A DNA stretch of 11,192 bases from JACRCE01 sp038043305 (GTDB lineage Bacteria > Desulfobacterota > GWC2-55-46), in the NCBI GenBank assembly GCA_038043305.1, contig JBBTCG010000144.1, positions 1 to 11,192 on the forward strand, read 5' to 3'. The stretch's first letter is position 1; every line of letters begins with the position of its first letter. A program made the position numbers and the translations under genes. Below are positions 9,109 to 11,192 of the stretch, piece after piece. The notes under the pieces were generated by a model, which worked only from the letters and a program-made list of their open reading frames with translations, ran no database searches and was not told the origin of the DNA.

Positions 9109-9120
9109 GTAAATTCATAG

Positions 9121-9324
9121 AATGTGGATGAACTTAGCATCCGCCTGCGATAACTGCTAAAGCCGATGTTTGACGACTATACTCGCCTCAACAACTCAAC
9201 AATTAGCGTTGACTTCGACTTGTCGTAAAGACCGCCGCCTAATGGCGGTGATTTTGACGCATATAAGCTGGTGGGACATTGCTGCTGCTGTTTTTCCCAT
9301 GTCCAGCCAAAATGATAATAGGTT
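9121..9324. other. Gene-free stretch with small hairpins
   Basis: No credible coding frame or RNA gene is seen. Two structures stand out. One is CCGCC-TAAT-GGCGG near 9235-9248, followed by TGATTTT, which could end plus-strand transcription. The other is GCTGGTGGGACAT (9267-9279) pairing with ATGTCCAGC (9299-9307) with a four-base bulge. They may be decayed repeat or insertion-element remains, but this is unproven. Confidence 0.35.
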
Positions 9325-9390
9325 AAAAGGGACGGTTTTATTTACTCCTTTATTTCCCTAAGTTGTCGAATAAATAGAACCGTCCCCTTT
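9325..9390. repeat. 66-base near-palindrome, probable mobile repeat
   Basis: The arms AAAAGGGACGGTTTTATTTA (9325-9344) and TAAATAGAACCGTCCCCTTT (9371-9390) are inverse complements apart from one mismatch and one extra C. They enclose a central 26 bases. From memory, GGGACGGTT...AACCGTCCC arms of this kind are dispersed in several bacterial genomes and sometimes sit beside REP-associated (IS200-like) transposases. No transposase is present here, so it would be a non-autonomous copy. It abuts copy B of the other repeat. Confidence 0.7.
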
Positions 9391-9412
9391 ACTCCTTAGA
9401 AGTCCCCCTGAT

Positions 9413-9466
9413 AAAGTCCCCCTGACAAGGGGGATTTAGGGGGTTGGGGGTTGAATCTTTTCGACG
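9413..9466. repeat. Dispersed hairpin repeat, copy B
   Basis: This matches 130-183 at 53 of 54 positions, in the same orientation. The hairpin is TCCCCC (9417-9422) and GGGGGA (9429-9434). A partial extra start of the unit (9400-9411, AAGTCCCCCTGA) lies directly before it, so the left end is duplicated in tandem. The 8-base inverted ends seen in copy A are absent, and an unrelated GAATC...GATTC inverted pair follows (9453-9470). Confidence 0.85.
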
Positions 9467-9491
9467 ATTCACGCTCGACGCACCACGCACA

Positions 9492-9512
9492 CTGCCTTAT
9501 CAAAAAAGGCAG
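9492..9512. promoter_or_regulatory. Perfect inverted repeat abutting the amidase -35 box
   Basis: CTGCCTT (9492-9498) and AAGGCAG (9506-9512) form a perfect 7-base inverted repeat with a seven-base centre, ending one base before the TTGACA at 9514. This position suits an operator for a dimeric regulator. The lack of a following T run argues against a terminator on either strand. Confidence 0.4.
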
Positions 9513-9513
9513 G

Positions 9514-9542
9514 TTGACATATCTTGCCGCAAATCCTAAAAT
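9514..9542 (+). promoter_or_regulatory. Strong promoter giving a leaderless amidase transcript
   Basis: A perfect TTGACA (9514-9519) and TAAAAT (9537-9542) are exactly 17 bases apart. The expected transcription start is about seven bases after the -10 box, near 9549, which is the A of the amidase ATG. No room is left for a ribosome-binding site. Confidence 0.75.
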
Positions 9543-9548
9543 ACTCGT

Positions 9549-10346
9549 ATGAAGTGGTTGCCGACCGTCTTTTCTATTGTTGCGGCCGTTTTTTCGTTCA
9601 GCCGCGTTGCTCTCGCGCTTGACCCTGTTGCGTTGTCCATTGACAGGGCCTGCGTCGTGGTTCTCGACCCCGGACACGGCGGCGAGGACACAGGCGCGGT
9701 AGGGCCTGCCGGCGTCAATGAAAAGGATGTGGCGCTCGGCGTGGCGCTCAAGACCGCTGAACTGATAAAAACCAGAACCCTTTGCGATGTAACGCTTACC
9801 CGCGTAGACGATACCTTCGTACCGCTTGCCGGGCGAATTGCCATAGCAAACGCAAAAGGCGCCGACCTCTTTATCAGCATTCACGTCAACGCGGCGCTGC
9901 GACGCGAGGCGTCCGGGGTAGAGACGTTTTTTCTGAGCGTAGACGCCACGGATGCCGAGGCGCAAAGCCTTGCCGATTTTGAAAACTCCGCCGCAACGGT
10001 GAAGAACGCCTCCGCTGCCGCGCCGGAGGGCGACCTGAAGGCTATACTCCTCGACCTTGTCATTACAGGGGCGCACCATGAGAGCGCGAGGCTTGCGGAG
10101 GCCGTGCAGACAAGCCTTCTTGCCAAGACCGGCAGCCCAGACCGCGGCGTAAAGCAGGCGCCCTTCATTGTCCTGAACAACGCGTCAATGCCCGCCGCGC
10201 TCGTTGAGATAGGCTTTATATCGAACAAGGCCGAGGAAAAAAGATTAAAACAAACGGACGAGCAGTCTCGCATCGCCCAATCGTTATACAACGGCATCGA
10301 GGTCTTTCTGAAGACATCCACTCAACTGGCAAAAGGCGCAAAATAA
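9549..10346 (+). CDS. N-acetylmuramoyl-L-alanine amidase (Amidase_3 family)
   Basis: This zinc hydrolase cuts the bond between N-acetylmuramic acid and the stem peptide of peptidoglycan, usually for daughter-cell separation. A signal peptide (residues 1 to about 24, ending ALALDP) exports it. The catalytic domain fills the rest, with LDPGHGGEDTGA (39-50; Zn ligand His43), NEKD (57-60; Glu58), SIHVNA (110-115; His112) and ALVEIGFISN (217-226; catalytic Glu220). All four active-site residues are present. At 265 residues it lacks the AMIN domain of AmiC-type enzymes, so how it is targeted is unclear. An insert around 131-165, rich in Ala, Glu and Asp, may be the regulatory helix region found in this family. 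No Shine-Dalgarno sequence precedes the ATG, and no other in-frame ATG occurs before residue 214. rdgB follows after 12 bases. Confidence 0.95.
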   Translation: MKWLPTVFSIVAAVFSFSRVALALDPVALSIDRACVVVLDPGHGGEDTGAVGPAGVNEKDVALGVALKTAELIKTRTLCDVTLTRVDDTFVPLAGRIAIANAKGADLFISIHVNAALRREASGVETFFLSVDATDAEAQSLADFENSAATVKNASAAAPEGDLKAILLDLVITGAHHESARLAEAVQTSLLAKTGSPDRGVKQAPFIVLNNASMPAALVEIGFISNKAEEKRLKQTDEQSRIAQSLYNGIEVFLKTSTQLAKGAK

Positions 10347-10358
10347 TCGAATCCCTTA

Positions 10359-10970
10359 ATGTCGAACTCCCTGAAAAAAATAGTCATTGCCACGAAAAAC
10401 AAGGGCAAGGCCGCTGAGATAAAAAAACTTTTTGAACCTGCGGGGGTCAAAGTGTGTTCCCTGCTTGATTTTGCGAATCTTGAACTCCCGCCTGAGACAG
10501 GGACTACCTTTGCGGCCAACGCAACGGCAAAGGCGCGCTATGCAGCCGAGAAAACCGGATACGCTTGCCTTGCCGACGACTCAGGGCTTGAGGTGGACTA
10601 TCTCTCAGGCGCTCCAGGCGTGTATTCCGCCAGATATGCCGGACCTGACGCAACCGATGAGGATAATTGGAGGAAACTCCTCGCCGCGCTATCCGGCGTC
10701 CCGGCTGACAAAAGAGGGGCGCGCTTTGTCTGCGTCGTCGCGTTTGTAGAGCTGGCCGGGTTCAATGCAACGGTTCATACGTTTGACGGCGTACTTGAAG
10801 GAACAATCGCGGCAAGTCCGTCCGGGCCAAACGGTTTCGGCTATGACCCGGTGTTTTTCATCCCATGTCTTCAAAAGACCGTTGCCCAATTGAGCCTTGA
10901 TGAAAAGAACGGGATAAGCCACAGGGGACAGGCTCTAAAGAAGTTCAAGGCATGGTTTGAAGGACGGTAA
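10359..10970 (+). CDS. rdgB: dITP/XTP pyrophosphatase (RdgB/HAM1 family)
   Basis: RdgB hydrolyses dITP, ITP, XTP and related non-canonical purine triphosphates to monophosphates, keeping deaminated bases out of DNA and RNA. The 203 residues fit the family. Motifs in order are the nucleotide-binding ATKNKGKAAE (11-20), ADDSGLEVDYLSGAPGVYSA (72-91; Asp74 is the likely catalytic base, matching E. coli Asp69), PNGFGYDPVF (157-166) and ISHRGQAL (186-193). The enzyme is cytosolic and magnesium-dependent in characterised members. It starts 12 bases after the amidase stop and has no Shine-Dalgarno sequence, so it probably depends on co-transcription and re-initiation. No terminator is evident after it; the cold-shock promoter begins about 44 bases downstream. 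Confidence 0.97.
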   Translation: MSNSLKKIVIATKNKGKAAEIKKLFEPAGVKVCSLLDFANLELPPETGTTFAANATAKARYAAEKTGYACLADDSGLEVDYLSGAPGVYSARYAGPDATDEDNWRKLLAALSGVPADKRGARFVCVVAFVELAGFNATVHTFDGVLEGTIAASPSGPNGFGYDPVFFIPCLQKTVAQLSLDEKNGISHRGQALKKFKAWFEGR

Positions 10971-11013
10971 GCGCCGAGCCGCGCATCAGTAACATAATAA
11001 ATTAAAATATTCC

Positions 11014-11042
11014 TTGACAAACTTCCACGCATAACTTATATT
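11014..11042 (+). promoter_or_regulatory. Promoter of the cold-shock gene
   Basis: A perfect TTGACA (11014-11019), a 17-base spacer and TATATT (11037-11042) give a strong sigma-70-type promoter. The transcript would start near 11049 and carry a leader of about 96 bases, a long leader of the sort typical of cold-shock mRNAs. Confidence 0.8.
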
Positions 11043-11048
11043 AACGGA

Positions 11049-11144
11049 GTAAGTAAGTTGTTAGCTGGGTTTGTAGCCACACTTCGCACCGGAAGAGCGC
11101 AAAACCCCTAAGACTTATGAAATCTAAGAAAGGAGGTTTTGCGT
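11049..11144 (+). promoter_or_regulatory. Cold-shock leader with two competing helices
   Basis: CGCAAAACC (11098-11106) can pair perfectly over nine bases with GGTTTTGCG (11135-11143). That helix takes in the end of the ribosome site AAGGAGGT (11130-11137) and runs to one base before the ATG. The same A/C stretch can instead pair with GGGTTT (11067-11072 with 11102-11107), which would free the ribosome site. Cold-shock mRNAs such as E. coli cspA are known to refold with temperature; a switch here is inferred from pairing alone. Confidence 0.5.
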
Positions 11145-11192
11145 ATGCCTTCAGGAAAAGTGAAGTGGTTTAATGAGTCCAAGGGCTTTGGT
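11145..11192 (+). CDS. Cold-shock protein, 5' end only
   Basis: Sixteen codons are present before the window ends, reading MPSGKVKWFNESKGFG. This is the characteristic N-terminus of CspA-family proteins: a single OB-fold of about 65-70 residues that binds single-stranded RNA and DNA and melts mRNA structure in the cold. The sequence stops at the start of the RNP1 motif (KGFGF in the family). A strong ribosome site, AAGGAGGT, ends eight bases before the ATG. The gene has its own promoter and a foldable leader. Which Csp paralogue it is cannot be told from this much sequence. Confidence 0.93.
   Translation, partial: MPSGKVKWFNESKGFG

Noticed and set aside
9160..9310. Integron attC site or tRNA gene in the gene-free stretch
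   Set aside because: Small inverted repeats are present, but the attC core sequences and the tRNA cloverleaf are not.
9396..10079. 227-codon minus-strand frame over the amidase
   Set aside because: It covers the amidase catalytic motifs on the other strand and runs through the dispersed repeat, with arginine-rich low-complexity composition typical of a shadow frame.

Overview
The window reads as a chromosomal scaffold from a Gram-negative bacterium. SurA/PpiC periplasmic folding factors, a periplasmic amidase, and the surA-pdxA adjacency also known from E. coli all point that way. The order mfd, ppiC lipoprotein, surA, pdxA and the moderately GC-rich core genes suggest a former deltaproteobacterial lineage or Nitrospirota. 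That placement is inference from memory, not from a search. A run of 10 N at 6869-6878 shows that two contigs were joined, probably in a draft or metagenome-derived assembly.

Region 1 (1-6705, mostly minus strand) is a housekeeping operon. A promoter at 6678-6705 drives mfd (transcription-repair coupling), a parvulin lipoprotein, a SurA-like chaperone and pdxA (vitamin B6 synthesis). The genes are packed with gaps of 17 and about 38 bases and a 1-4 base stop/start overlap. The operon ends in a hairpin lying inside a dispersed repeat (121-188). A further minus-strand gene may begin at the extreme left edge.

Region 2 (about 6740-9110) is an AT-richer accessory segment. It holds a long imperfect palindrome, an 80-base direct duplication straddling the assembly gap, the 3' end of an unidentified plus-strand gene, and three minus-strand genes for exported proteins: an 88-residue acidic peptide, a six-unit repeat protein with DxDG motifs, and a 138-residue two-cysteine protein. 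The first two form an operon behind a promoter whose spacer is interrupted by eight G residues, followed by a structured 5' leader. These three accessory genes have strong Shine-Dalgarno sequences, whereas several core genes have none.

Region 3 (about 9110-9513) has no gene. It holds small hairpins, a 66-base near-palindrome of the kind found as dispersed mobile repeats, and a second copy of the 54-base repeat seen after pdxA.

Region 4 (9514-11192, plus strand) has an N-acetylmuramoyl-L-alanine amidase that appears to be transcribed as a leaderless mRNA, followed by rdgB (nucleotide pool sanitation). Next comes the promoter, structured leader and first 16 codons of a cold-shock protein that runs off the right edge.

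I see no wholly new multi-gene system. The most distinctive candidates are the possibly phase-variable promoter and structured leader in front of the exported DxDG repeat protein, the leaderless amidase, and the switch-like cold-shock leader.
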